Source: Gammaproteobacteria bacterium (GTDB taxonomy: Bacteria; Pseudomonadota; Gammaproteobacteria; Pseudomonadales; Azotimanducaceae). Taken from it: a DNA stretch of 64,000 bases. Shown piece by piece: positions 16,030 to 25,245 of the stretch. The DNA lies in contig JAPOVK010000020.1 of NCBI GenBank assembly GCA_026708185.1, positions 1-64,000 on the forward strand, read 5' to 3'. Position numbers and translations under genes: made by a program. The notes beneath the pieces are model-generated. The model was not told the DNA's origin, did no database searches, and worked only from the letters and a program-made list of their open reading frames with translations. Every line of letters begins with the position of its first letter. Position 1 is the first letter of the stretch.

Positions 16030-18216
16030 ATGCCGCCGAACGCGAGGCTGGGCGGGAGCTTAAGCCGGTACGCGAACTCGGAAATCGACCTGAAGCCATA
16101 CGCGCGGCGGCGACGCCAATCTCGAACCGGCCGCACCGGCGCGCGGTTCTCGGCGCGCGACGTGCGCGAGGCGCTCGCGACGATCGGGCCCGCGCCCCTG
16201 TCGCAACTGATCAGCCACCTAGGGCCTCGCCGCGGGAACGAGTCGCGCGCGTTTCGCCAACTCGTCGAGGGCATGCTCCGCGCGGGTGACTTGGCGTTGA
16301 ACCGGCACGGCGTCTACCGGCTGGTGGCGGACGACAGCGTCGCGGGCAAGGTGGTTCGCGACGACCGGGCTCTCGTACTGCAATGTGACGACGGCGAGCG
16401 CCTGACCGTGGCCGGCGGCGTGCCGGTTCGTCCCGGGGACCGGGCGACCGGAACTGTCCAAGCGCGCGAGGTGCGCATCGCGACCGTGGTGCAGCCGGCG
16501 TCCGAGACCCTAGTCGGCCTGCTGTACGTGCGCCCACGTGCCGCGTATGTGGACTCGCTGGATCCGGACCTCAAGGGGCGCATCGACCTCGTCACACCCA
16601 CCGCGGCGCGCACCGGCGCCGTCGTCGAGGTCGAGGTCCTCGCCGTGACGACCAGAGAAGTCCAAGGGCGGGTCGTGCGCGTGATCGAGGCCGGAAACGA
16701 AGCGGCTCGCGCAGCGGAAGCGCTCCTCGCTGCGCATCGGATTCCGCGCGCGTGGCGCACCGACCCGACTCGCCTGAACCTACCCCAGGCCGTGAGCCAG
16801 GACGAGATAAACACGCGCCAGGACCTCCGCGACCTCCCTCTCGTGACTATCGACGGCGCCGACGCGCGCGACTTCGACGACGCCGTGTTTGCCGAACCGA
16901 AGCCGCGCGGCGGCTGGCGGCTCGTCGTGGCCATCGCCGACGTGGCCCACTACGTCAAGGCGCACTCGGGGCTTGATCGGGACGCGCGGGAACGCGGCAA
17001 CTCGGTCTACCTGCCGGACCGCGTCGTGCCCATGCTGCCCGAGGCGCTGTCCAACGGCATCTGCTCGCTGGTACCGAACGAGGACCGCCTGGCGGTCGTG
17101 TGCGACATGCAGGTGTCGGCGCGCGGGCACGTATCGAGTTACGCGTTCTACGACGCCGTCATCCATTCCCATGCGCGGCTGACCTACCAGGCCGTGCAAG
17201 CACTCCTAAGCAAAAGCACGTCGGACGTCCCCGACAACGTGGCCGGGTCCGTGAAGGTCCTTCACGACGTGTACCGCGCGCTGCGAACGCAGCGCGACGA
17301 GCGCGGTGCGCTGGATTTCGACGCGCACGAGACCACGCTCCGCCTGAAAGACGGGCGGCCGGTGGGCGTCGAGCCCGTCGAACGCACGGACGCCCACCGG
17401 CTGATCGAAGAAGCGATGATTGCCGCCAATGTCGCGGCCGCACGCCACCTCGAGGCCGTGGGCCGCGATCACCCCGAGCAACCACCTCCCGTCTACCGGG
17501 TCCACGAACCCCCGGCGCAGGACAAGCTCGAGGTGTTGGCCATGGCGCTCGGCCTCGTCGGGGAAAGACTGCCCCAAGGGCCCGTGACGCCGGGCGATCT
17601 CGCGGCCGTGGCCACGAGGGCTCGCGCGAAGTCGCGCTGGCCGGCCTGGGTCTGGGACGCGCTCGTCCTACGGGCGCTCGCCCAGGCGCGCTACGAACCG
17701 ACTCGGCTCGGGCACTTCGGCCTGGCGCTACCCACTTACGTCCACTTCACATCGCCGATCCGCCGTTATGCCGACTTGCTCGTGCACCGGGCCATCAAGG
17801 GCGAGGCCATGCCCGCAGACGAGTTGCACGTCGCCGCTCGACACATCTCGATGACCGAGCGCCGCGCGGAAGACGTCGAACGCGCCGTCGACGCCTGGCT
17901 GAAGTGCGCCCTACTCGAAGATCGCATCGGCGAGACCTTCCGCGGCATCGTCGCGGGTGTCGCGCCGTTCGGCCTGTTCGTGGAACTCGACGGCTTGTAC
18001 ATCCAAGGCCTTGTCCACGTCTCCAAGCTCGGTCGCGACTACTACGACTACAAGCCGGAGACGATGAGCCTGGTCGCGGAACGATCCGGCGCCCGATTCA
18101 CGCTGGCGGACCCCGTCGAGGTCGTCGTCGAAGACGTCTCCGTGGCCACCGGACGCATCGATCTGGCCTTGGCCGGCCGACGGACGGGCGGGCGAAGGCG
18201 GCGGCGACAGCCATGA
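16030..18216 (+). CDS. rnr: Ribonuclease R
   Basis: A 3'-5' exoribonuclease that degrades structured RNA and helps mature rRNA and tmRNA. The layout is an N-terminal winged-helix region (FSARDVREALATIGPAPLSQ), cold-shock domains, the RNB catalytic domain with TIDGADARDFDDAV holding the metal-binding aspartates, YLPDRVVPMLPEALSNGICSL, FTSPIRRYADLLVHR, and a C-terminal S1 domain (FRGIVAGVAPFGLFVEL). The frame opens at a TTG (16003), but ATG 16030 is the more natural start, giving 728 residues, close to the usual RNase R length. The stop overlaps the rlmB start (ATGA), the same order as in many gammaproteobacteria. Confidence 0.96.
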   Translation: MPPNARLGGSLSRYANSEIDLKPYARRRRQSRTGRTGARFSARDVREALATIGPAPLSQLISHLGPRRGNESRAFRQLVEGMLRAGDLALNRHGVYRLVADDSVAGKVVRDDRALVLQCDDGERLTVAGGVPVRPGDRATGTVQAREVRIATVVQPASETLVGLLYVRPRAAYVDSLDPDLKGRIDLVTPTAARTGAVVEVEVLAVTTREVQGRVVRVIEAGNEAARAAEALLAAHRIPRAWRTDPTRLNLPQAVSQDEINTRQDLRDLPLVTIDGADARDFDDAVFAEPKPRGGWRLVVAIADVAHYVKAHSGLDRDARERGNSVYLPDRVVPMLPEALSNGICSLVPNEDRLAVVCDMQVSARGHVSSYAFYDAVIHSHARLTYQAVQALLSKSTSDVPDNVAGSVKVLHDVYRALRTQRDERGALDFDAHETTLRLKDGRPVGVEPVERTDAHRLIEEAMIAANVAAARHLEAVGRDHPEQPPPVYRVHEPPAQDKLEVLAMALGLVGERLPQGPVTPGDLAAVATRARAKSRWPAWVWDALVLRALAQARYEPTRLGHFGLALPTYVHFTSPIRRYADLLVHRAIKGEAMPADELHVAARHISMTERRAEDVERAVDAWLKCALLEDRIGETFRGIVAGVAPFGLFVELDGLYIQGLVHVSKLGRDYYDYKPETMSLVAERSGARFTLADPVEVVVEDVSVATGRIDLALAGRRTGGRRRRRQP

Positions 18217-18968
18217 CCGAGTCGGCCACGGACTGGGTGTTCGGGATCCACGGCGTACGCGCGCTGCTCTCAGCGGAGGACGACAGCGTCCGTCGGCTGG
18301 TCATCGCCTTCGGTCGTCGCAACCCCGACATCGAAGCGCTCGCCACGATGGCGAAGGCACGCGGCATCCGCGTGGAACGGATGCCGCGACCGGCGCTCGC
18401 GCGAATCACCGACGGCGGGAATCACCAAGGCGTTGCGGCCGAACGCCGGGCCTTCGTGCCGGCCACCGAGCGCGACCTAGCGACTCGCCTGCCGGGCTTC
18501 GACGATCCGTTGCTCGTGATCCTCGACGGCATCGAGGACCCCCGCAACCTGGGCGCGTGCCTGCGCACGGCCGAGGCCGCCGGCGCCGACGCGGTGCTAG
18601 TCCCGAAACGTGGATCCGCACCGCTGTCCAGTACCGTCGCCAAGACCGCCAGCGGGGCTCTCGAACACTTGTTCGTGGTCGAGGTCGGCAACCTGGCGCG
18701 ATGCCTCAAGTGGCTCCGCGACGAAGGAGTTTGGCTGGCGGGCGGCGTCGAGGGAAGCGACGGCGTGCCGTACACCGAGGTCGATTACCGCGGTGCACTC
18801 GGGGTCGTCGTCGGCAGCGAGCACCGCGGACTGCGCCGTCTGACGCGCGAGAGTTGCGACTACCTTGTCACCATCCCCATGGCCGGCGCGACCACCAGCC
18901 TCAACGTGTCCGTGGCACTCGGCGTACTGCTGTTCGAGGTGCGCAGACAACGCGACCGCGCCGGCTGA
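18213..18968 (+). CDS. rlmB: 23S rRNA 2'-O-methyltransferase RlmB (TrmH family)
   Basis: A 251-residue SpoU/TrmH methyltransferase predicted to methylate the ribose of G2251 in 23S rRNA. The N-terminal substrate-binding part begins FGIHGVRALL. The knotted SAM-binding domain shows LDGIEDPRNLGACLRTAEAAG (motif 1), VVVGSEHRGLRRL (motif 2) and IPMAGATTSLNVSVALGVLLFE (motif 3). It begins at an ATG inside the rnr stop region and is almost certainly translated with it. It ends 2 bp before the convergent minus-strand gene. Confidence 0.95.
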   Translation: MTESATDWVFGIHGVRALLSAEDDSVRRLVIAFGRRNPDIEALATMAKARGIRVERMPRPALARITDGGNHQGVAAERRAFVPATERDLATRLPGFDDPLLVILDGIEDPRNLGACLRTAEAAGADAVLVPKRGSAPLSSTVAKTASGALEHLFVVEVGNLARCLKWLRDEGVWLAGGVEGSDGVPYTEVDYRGALGVVVGSEHRGLRRLTRESCDYLVTIPMAGATTSLNVSVALGVLLFEVRRQRDRAG

Positions 18969-18970
18969 CG

Positions 18971-19471
18971 CTATTGCCGGACCGACCAGCCGGCGTCCGC
19001 GGTGGCCTTCGCCATCAAAGTGGCATGGGTCGAATACAGGGTCGATTGCGCGTCGTTGATCACGGCGCACGCCGCGGCGATGTCCTCATCGTAGTCCCGG
19101 GTGACCGGCCGACTGCCGAGGGAACTCAGGAAGTTCCCGCAAAGCTCGGCTTCATAGCAGCAGGCCGCGTATTCGCCGTCGAAGGCTTGCTGGGCCAACT
19201 CCGCGGTCCACGACGAACTGATAGCTATTCCGCGCGTACACTGGCGGAACTCCTGCATGCACTGATAGCGCAGACCGTGCGACGCCTGCAGCGCCGAGAG
19301 ATTGCGGTTGAAGTCGATGTCGGCCGCCGCCGAGCTCTCCACTTGCGTCCAAGCCGAGTCGGTGCCGGCGCTGGTCGGGGCTGCAAACGCGACGAATGCG
19401 ATCACCGCCAGCGCGGCGGCGCCGAGCGTCAGCGCGAAACCCGCGCCCTTGTTTGCGAGGCTCGCGATCAT
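18971..19471 (-). CDS. Small exported Cys-containing protein of unknown function
   Basis: A 166-residue protein; the start at 19471 is chosen because AAGGAGA lies 6 bp upstream, although the frame extends further. The N-terminus (MIASLANKGAGF then LTLGAAALAVIAFVAFAAPTSAG) is a signal peptide or membrane anchor. The mature part contains several cysteines (YQCMQEFRQC, YAACCYEAELC, AACAVI), consistent with periplasmic disulfides. No family recognised. It converges on rlmB and lies back to back with the PhyH gene. Confidence 0.6.
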   Translation of the reverse strand: MIASLANKGAGFALTLGAAALAVIAFVAFAAPTSAGTDSAWTQVESSAAADIDFNRNLSALQASHGLRYQCMQEFRQCTRGIAISSSWTAELAQQAFDGEYAACCYEAELCGNFLSSLGSRPVTRDYDEDIAAACAVINDAQSTLYSTHATLMAKATADAGWSVRQ

Positions 19472-19580
19472 GGCTGTTCTCCTTAGCTGCGAGTCTTTGA
19501 AGGAGCGTGCAGCTTCGGCCATGCGGGCTGAACCGGAACTGAATAGCATTGCTCCTAGACCGGAGACCCGGGACCGCGCC

Positions 19581-20351
19581 ATGAACATCGACACGTCAAC
19601 CGCACGGGAAGCCTTCGCCCGCGACGGTTTCGCCAATCTCGGTCGCGTACTCGACCCCGCCGAGGTCGCCCACTTCCGCGATCTGTTCGAGACCGACCGG
19701 CGGGACTACCCGTACTTCTGGCACCCCTACGGCTTCCACCAACAGGCGAACTACGATGCGCTGATCACCACGCCCGCCTTCGACGGCCTGATCCGCCATC
19801 CGAGAATCCTGCCGGTGGTCGAATCGCTCATGGGCGGGCCCGTCTGCTTCGGCGAGATCGGCCTGCGGCGCATGCGCGCCTACGACGGTACGCCGCACCA
19901 GCAGTGGCACCGCGACCGCGCGCATCTACCCGACCACCCGTTGCGCCTCGACTACATGCAGCTCATGGTCTATCTGACCGACGTCGACTCTACGACGCAC
20001 TGCTTTTCGATGTCGCCCGAACCGGTCGACGAGCCGGTGCTGACCGACAACGCCGCCCAACTGCGCCGCGGCGTCTACGACCTGCATGGCCCGGCCGGCA
20101 CCTGTGCGTTGTGCAACGCCGCCATTCTGCACACCGCGACGACGCGTCCCACCAGGGCCGAACGCAAGACCGCCCAGATCTACTTCGGTCACCGGGACCG
20201 CGCACCGCTCGCCAACGACTCGGCGATTCCAGCGACGCTGTGGCGCGACCACGAAGACGCCGAAACCCGCGGTTTCTACGGCGTGCTGAACGATCGCACA
20301 CGTCTCTTGATGACCGCGTTCGGCGCCGAATCCCGGCGTCGGAACCGGTGA
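19581..20351 (+). CDS. Phytanoyl-CoA dioxygenase (PhyH) family protein
   Basis: A 256-residue Fe(II)/2-oxoglutarate oxygenase. It opens REAFARDGFANLGRVLDPAEV, the standard PhyH beginning. The facial triad is likely H110 and D112 (QWHRDRAHL) with a distal histidine in AILHTATTRP, and an arginine follows for 2-oxoglutarate. The substrate is unknown; in bacteria these enzymes hydroxylate diverse small molecules and lipids. ATG 19581 is preferred to the upstream extension of the frame because the family N-terminus begins there. It lies 25 bp before ppc. It is one of three PhyH genes in the window. Confidence 0.85.
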   Translation: MNIDTSTAREAFARDGFANLGRVLDPAEVAHFRDLFETDRRDYPYFWHPYGFHQQANYDALITTPAFDGLIRHPRILPVVESLMGGPVCFGEIGLRRMRAYDGTPHQQWHRDRAHLPDHPLRLDYMQLMVYLTDVDSTTHCFSMSPEPVDEPVLTDNAAQLRRGVYDLHGPAGTCALCNAAILHTATTRPTRAERKTAQIYFGHRDRAPLANDSAIPATLWRDHEDAETRGFYGVLNDRTRLLMTAFGAESRRRNR

Positions 20352-20376
20352 CGATGGCGTTGGTATAGTCCAACCG

Positions 20377-22956
20377 ATGCCACCCAAACCGTCTCCTCCG
20401 CCCGCTCGGGAACTCTCCGGCCTACCCCGCGCGCTGCGCCAGGACGTGCGGCTCCTCGGCGGACTGCTCGGTCGCGTCATAGCCGAACACCGCGGCGAGG
20501 CGTTCGTCGACCGCATCGAGACCATCCGGGCATTGGCCAAGCGCGCCCGCGCAGGCCGCGCCGCCGACTGGGAACGTCTTTCTGCGGCTCTCGCCGCGCT
20601 GCCCGAGGACGCGCTCGCCGACATCGCGCGGGCGTTCAACCAGTTTTTGAACCTTGCAAACATCGCCGACCAGCGGCAAGCGGCCCGGCAGACGACGTGG
20701 CCGCCGCGTATCGAAGTCGACGCGCTGGCCGACGTGCGCGTGGAACTCGTGCTCACCGCCCACCCCACCGAAGTGCTCCGTCGGACGCTGATCCAGAAGT
20801 ACGACGCCGTCGCCGCCCTGCTCGAAGGCCTAAGCCGCGCACCGCGTGAAGAACGCCCGGCGGTGCAGGAACAGCTTGAACGGGTGATCGCCGAGGCCTG
20901 GCACACCGACGAGATCCGCCACGAGCGCCCGAGCCCGGCGGACGAGTCGCGATGGGGGTTCGCGGTGATCGAAAGCTCGCTCTGGGAGGCCGTGCCCGCC
21001 GCCATGCGCGACATGGATCGCTGCCACGGCGGAACCCTGCCGCCCGACGTGATGCCTTTCGCCTTCGCGTCTTGGATGGGGGGTGACCGGGACGGCAATC
21101 CGAGCGTCACCGCTTCGGTCACCCGGGAAGTCCGCCTCTTGGCTCGTTGGATGGCAGCCGATCTGTTCCTCCGCGACGTGACCATGCTCTCCGCAGCCCT
21201 GTCCATGTCCGCCTGCACGCCCGCCCTGCGGGACTTTGCTGGCGATGCGCCCGAGCCGTACAGGGCCGTGTTGAGAGCGCTGCGCGACCGCCTGATCGCC
21301 ACTCGCAATTGGGCTGAGCAGGGCGGACCGCCCGGGCCGGACGTCATCCTCGACGCGGCGGATCTCCGGGAGCCGCTCAAGCTCTGCTACGACTCGCTCG
21401 GCGCGGTAGGCTTAAAGCGCATCGCCGACGGCCCGTTGCTCGACACCCTGCGACGCACGCACTGCTTCGGCGTTCACCTCGTGGACATCGACGTCCGCCA
21501 GCACGCCGACCGCCACAGCGAGGTCTTCGACGAGCTAACCCGCTACCTCTATCCCGACAGTCCAGGCGGGAGCTTCGCCACTTGGTCCGAGCAGGCGCGC
21601 TGCAATTGGCTGCTCGAGCAACTTTCCAGTCGGCGGCCGCTGTTCCCGATCGACTGGCCCGCTGGGGCCGATGTGCGGGAAGTGGTCGATACGTGTGCGG
21701 CGATTGCGGAACACGGCAGCGCCGGAATCTCGGCCTACGTCGTGTCGATGGCGTGCGCGCCGAGCGATGTGCTCGCTGTCGCGCTGTTGCTGAAGGAGGC
21801 CCGGGTGCCACGCGCGCTTCCGATCGTGCCGCTATTCGAAACCCTTGCCGACCTCGATCAAGCCGGAACCACCATCGACGCGCTGTTGTCTATTGGCTGG
21901 TATCGCAACTATGTCCGCGGACACGATGACCGGCTGCAGGTGATGATCGGCTATTCCGACTCCGCGAAGGACGCGGGCCAGCTTGCCGCCGCGTGGGCCC
22001 AGTATCGTGCGCAAGAGGCGCTTACGGAAGTTGCGGCTCGACACGGCATCCGGCTGACCCTGTTCCACGGTCGCGGTGGTGCGGTCGGCCGCGGCGGCGG
22101 GCCGTCCGCACAGGCCATCGAGTCGCAGCCGCCCGGCGCGGTCAGCGGTTCGTTCCGGGTCACCGAGCAAGGCGAGATGATCCGCTTCAAGCTGGGTACG
22201 CCGGCCATCGCCAAGGCGACGTTGAGCCACTATCTGACCGCGACCTTGAACGCAACCGCCGAGCCCCCGCTCAAGCCCACGGCGGCCATGCGCGAGCGGA
22301 TGGGGAACCTGGCGCATTGCTCCTTAAACGCCTATCGCGACTGCGTACGCGCCGCCGACTTCGTCGACTTCTTCCAGGCCATCACGCCCGAAGCGGAACT
22401 GGCGGCGCTCGCGCTCGGCAGCCGTCCGGCCAGACGCAAGCCCGTGGACGGGCTCGACAGCCTGCGGGCGATTCCCTGGGTCTTCGCGTGGACACAGGTT
22501 CGCCTGATGCTTCCCGCCTGGCTCGGCGCCGAGTCGGCGACCGCCGAACTCGTTGCCGACCGGGCCGGGTTCGATGAGTTGCGGCGCTGGCCGTTCTTCG
22601 CCATGCAGGCGGACATGCTCGAGATGGTGCTCGCCAAGGCCGATTCCGCGTTGGCCCGCTACTATGCCCGGCGGCTGACGAGCCCGGAACAGCAGGCGAT
22701 GGCGGAGGCGTTGTTCGCCCGGCTGGACGACGTGCGCTCGGACCTCCTGGCGCTGACGGGCAAGGACGAGTTGCTGAGCCACTTGAGCGATGTTCGCGAC
22801 TCCATAACCGTGCGCAACACGTACCTCGATCCGCTGCACCTGCTGCAAGCGGAGCTACTCGCGCGGCGCCGCGCGGGCAATGATTCGCAAGCCGTGAACC
22901 AAGCGTTGAAAGTGACCATGGCCGGCATCTCCAGCGGGCTGCGCAACACCGGGTGA
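20377..22956 (+). CDS. ppc: Phosphoenolpyruvate carboxylase
   Basis: An 859-residue enzyme converting PEP and bicarbonate to oxaloacetate, replenishing the TCA cycle. It carries the catalytic-histidine motif LVLTAHPTEVLRRTL, GGDRDGNPSVT, the substrate-binding IGYSDSAKDAG, and the glycine-rich active-site loop FHGRGGAVGRGGGP. The C-terminus AGISSGLRNTG has R in place of the usual Q of the terminal QNTG. Length is typical. Near the stop, CGGGTG (22950-22955) and CACCCG (22962-22967) can pair. Confidence 0.97.
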   Translation: MPPKPSPPPARELSGLPRALRQDVRLLGGLLGRVIAEHRGEAFVDRIETIRALAKRARAGRAADWERLSAALAALPEDALADIARAFNQFLNLANIADQRQAARQTTWPPRIEVDALADVRVELVLTAHPTEVLRRTLIQKYDAVAALLEGLSRAPREERPAVQEQLERVIAEAWHTDEIRHERPSPADESRWGFAVIESSLWEAVPAAMRDMDRCHGGTLPPDVMPFAFASWMGGDRDGNPSVTASVTREVRLLARWMAADLFLRDVTMLSAALSMSACTPALRDFAGDAPEPYRAVLRALRDRLIATRNWAEQGGPPGPDVILDAADLREPLKLCYDSLGAVGLKRIADGPLLDTLRRTHCFGVHLVDIDVRQHADRHSEVFDELTRYLYPDSPGGSFATWSEQARCNWLLEQLSSRRPLFPIDWPAGADVREVVDTCAAIAEHGSAGISAYVVSMACAPSDVLAVALLLKEARVPRALPIVPLFETLADLDQAGTTIDALLSIGWYRNYVRGHDDRLQVMIGYSDSAKDAGQLAAAWAQYRAQEALTEVAARHGIRLTLFHGRGGAVGRGGGPSAQAIESQPPGAVSGSFRVTEQGEMIRFKLGTPAIAKATLSHYLTATLNATAEPPLKPTAAMRERMGNLAHCSLNAYRDCVRAADFVDFFQAITPEAELAALALGSRPARRKPVDGLDSLRAIPWVFAWTQVRLMLPAWLGAESATAELVADRAGFDELRRWPFFAMQADMLEMVLAKADSALARYYARRLTSPEQQAMAEALFARLDDVRSDLLALTGKDELLSHLSDVRDSITVRNTYLDPLHLLQAELLARRRAGNDSQAVNQALKVTMAGISSGLRNTG

Positions 22957-22969
22957 CCGGCCACCCGCC

Positions 22970-24643
22970 ATGCGTTCCGTAGCGTTTCTGCTCGCTGCCA
23001 TTTCGCTACTCGCCGACGCTGCGGCCGACACGTGCGGCAAACGCTACACCCCGGCGCAACTCCGCACGGCCCCGGTCGACGAAATCCTCGGCGTCCCCCT
23101 TGCGGCCGAGGCGGCCTATCGCGTCGCGACCATCGACGTCGTTCGCCAGGACATCTTCAACAGCGACGATCCAGCCGAGAGCAAGGCGCTGTTCCGGCTC
23201 GCTAACCTGTGGCACATCAACACCCGCGAAGACGTCATCCGCACGCTGCTCCTGTTCGAAGAGGGCGACGCCGTCACCGCGGCACGCATCGACGAGAGCG
23301 AACGCCTACTACGGCGCAAGCGCTTCCTCTACGACGGCCGGGTGATCGCCAATCGCCAATGCGACGGCGACATCGACGTCGCCGTGGTGACCCGCGACGT
23401 CTGGTCGCTCTTGCTCACGGCCGGCGTCACGCGGACCGGGGGCAAGCAGGAGTTCGAGATCGGTGCATCGGAAATCAACCTGCTCGGCACCGGTGCCGAC
23501 CTCGATTTCGAGGTGTTCGAAAACCTCGACCGGGACGGATTGAGCCTCGGTTTCGCCGACACCAACGTCAGGAACAGCCGCGTAGGCGTGCGCTTCCGCT
23601 ACGAAGACACCGACGATGGGCAGAGCCTGCTCGCGCGAGTCGGACAGCCGTTCTACGCCTACGACGCACGTCGCTCCTGGGACCTGCGCGCGCAGGAGTC
23701 GACGCGCAACCGCCGGCTCTACCGCCGCGGCCAGGAGATCGCGACGTTCGCGGTCGACTACAAGCTCGCACAGGCCTCCGTCGGCTGGTCGAAGGGCCTG
23801 GTGGACGGCTACGCCAACCGGTTCAACGTCGGGTTCACCATCGAAGAGCAACGTCTCGACCCGATCTCGGGAATCGAGGGCTTGCGTGATCGTGCCTTCG
23901 CGTACCCGTGGGTGTCCTTCGAGCGCATCGAGGACGAGTACGCGAAGACCCGCAACCTGGACCGCGTGCAAACCACCGAGGACGTATTCCTCGGCAAGCA
24001 GTTCACCGCCTTGCTCGGATACTCGCCCCGGGGCGACGGCTTCCTGGTGGGCAGCACGTCGTGGCGCGACGGCTGGCGATTTCCGAAGGACGAGCCCTCA
24101 GCCGGGGAGCGCGAGGGGCTTGCCCCTCGCATGAATGTGCTGCTTTACGGCTTGCAGGCGTCCGGCTACTGGAACGCGCACACCAAGCGCGCCGAGAACG
24201 TGGTTGGGAGCGCATGGGCCCGTTACCGCCATCGCCACACGCCGCGCCTCGCGCTGCACCTGGACGCCCAGGCCACCGTCACCGACCAACTCGACCCCGA
24301 CCAGCAGATACTCGCCGGCGGCGACTCCGGTTTACGCGGCTATCCGAACCGGTTCCAGGCGGGCAGTCGCCGGTTCCGCCTGACCGCCGAGGAACGCTTC
24401 TACACCGACTGGTACCTGGCCCGGGTGCTGCGTGTTGCTGCGGCCGCGTTCGTCGACGTCGGGCGGGCGTGGGACTCGAAGCACGACAACGACGTGCTAG
24501 CGAACGTCGGCGTGGGCTTACGCTTCGAATCCACGCGGACCGATCGCAGCCTGGTCTACCACATCGACCTGGCGTTCCCGCTGGTGGATGGTCCGGGGGT
24601 CGGAGGGGCCGAGATCACGTTGACCAGCAAGCGGAATCTCTAG
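22970..24643 (+). CDS. BamA/TamA-family outer-membrane protein
   Basis: A 557-residue protein with a signal peptide (MRSVAFLLAAISLLADAAA). It has a POTRA-like segment (REDVIRTLLLFEEGDAVTAARIDESERLLRRKRFLYD) and then alternating amphipathic strands of a 16-stranded barrel. GGDSGLRGYPNRF corresponds to the conserved (V/L)RGF/Y loop of Omp85 proteins. It probably inserts or passes proteins or lipids at the outer membrane, but a single POTRA and unusual length separate it from BamA and TamA. In the barrel region residues 375-387 (EPSAGEREGLAPR) are encoded by a palindromic repeat also found in the cupin gene at 60.4-61.2 kb. It starts 13 bp after ppc. Confidence 0.8.
   Translation: MRSVAFLLAAISLLADAAADTCGKRYTPAQLRTAPVDEILGVPLAAEAAYRVATIDVVRQDIFNSDDPAESKALFRLANLWHINTREDVIRTLLLFEEGDAVTAARIDESERLLRRKRFLYDGRVIANRQCDGDIDVAVVTRDVWSLLLTAGVTRTGGKQEFEIGASEINLLGTGADLDFEVFENLDRDGLSLGFADTNVRNSRVGVRFRYEDTDDGQSLLARVGQPFYAYDARRSWDLRAQESTRNRRLYRRGQEIATFAVDYKLAQASVGWSKGLVDGYANRFNVGFTIEEQRLDPISGIEGLRDRAFAYPWVSFERIEDEYAKTRNLDRVQTTEDVFLGKQFTALLGYSPRGDGFLVGSTSWRDGWRFPKDEPSAGEREGLAPRMNVLLYGLQASGYWNAHTKRAENVVGSAWARYRHRHTPRLALHLDAQATVTDQLDPDQQILAGGDSGLRGYPNRFQAGSRRFRLTAEERFYTDWYLARVLRVAAAAFVDVGRAWDSKHDNDVLANVGVGLRFESTRTDRSLVYHIDLAFPLVDGPGVGGAEITLTSKRNL
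24092..24131 (+). repeat. Palindromic dispersed element, copy A
   Basis: A 40-bp unit inside the outer-membrane-protein gene. GAGCCCTCAGCCGGGGAGC leads into a perfect hairpin GCGAGGGG / CTTG / CCCCTCGC (24111-24130). The same unit occurs at 61,085-61,123 with a GAA loop. Here it is in frame and adds about 13 residues without breaking the gene. Confidence 0.85.
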
Positions 24644-24688
24644 CGGGGTTCTGTTACGGTGGTCTGCTTTGGCCACGGCCACGCGGGC

Positions 24689-25222
24689 ATGCGCATCGGC
24701 CTCATCTCGGACACGCACGTTACCAAGCGCGGGCAGCTTTGGCCGCAGGTATTCGACGCATTCGACGGCGTCGACGCCATCCTGCATGCCGGGGATCTTT
24801 GGTCGCTGCAGCTTGTCGACGAACTCGAGGAGATCGCGCCGGTGCAGGTCGTTCGCGGCAACGGCGACATGGGCCTGGAGCACGAGCACCTGCATGACCG
24901 CTACACGGTCGAGGTCAACGGTGCGCGCATCGCCATGATCCACGACTTCCCAAGCCCGGCCTACCGACCGGCCGACATCGTCCTGCAACGCGCCGAGCAG
25001 CGCTTTCCCGAAGCGGCACCCGACGTCATCGTCTACGGGCATACGCACATCGAGGAGATCCACCGCCTCGGAGGTCTCCTCTGCGTGAACCCGGGCTCGC
25101 CGACCTTGCCGCACAACAAGTCACTGCGGCTCGGGACGATCGGTTTCCTGAACGTCAACGATGGCGAGGTGAGCGCCGAGCTTTGGCAGTTGACGGACGG
25201 CGGGGCGCAGGCGCTCGGGTAG
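24689..25222 (+). CDS. YfcE/MJ0936-type phosphodiesterase
   Basis: A 177-residue calcineurin-like metallophosphoesterase. Metal-binding motifs in order: LISDTHV (D-x-H), LHAGDLW (GD), VRGNGDM (GN-x-D), IHDF and VYGHTHI (GH-x-H). Family members hydrolyse phosphodiester bonds in small molecules; the substrate here is unknown. ATG 24689 is chosen because the first beta-strand MRIGLISDTH starts there. It is followed 23 bp later by the BBOX-type gene. Confidence 0.9.
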   Translation: MRIGLISDTHVTKRGQLWPQVFDAFDGVDAILHAGDLWSLQLVDELEEIAPVQVVRGNGDMGLEHEHLHDRYTVEVNGARIAMIHDFPSPAYRPADIVLQRAEQRFPEAAPDVIVYGHTHIEEIHRLGGLLCVNPGSPTLPHNKSLRLGTIGFLNVNDGEVSAELWQLTDGGAQALG

Positions 25223-25245
25223 CGTTCTCGAGCGGCGACCACGCC

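Noticed and set aside
17100-18968. 622-codon frame that would fuse rnr sequence to RlmB
   Set aside because: The first ~370 codons are an out-of-frame reading of rnr; RlmB starts at ATG 18213 overlapping the rnr stop.
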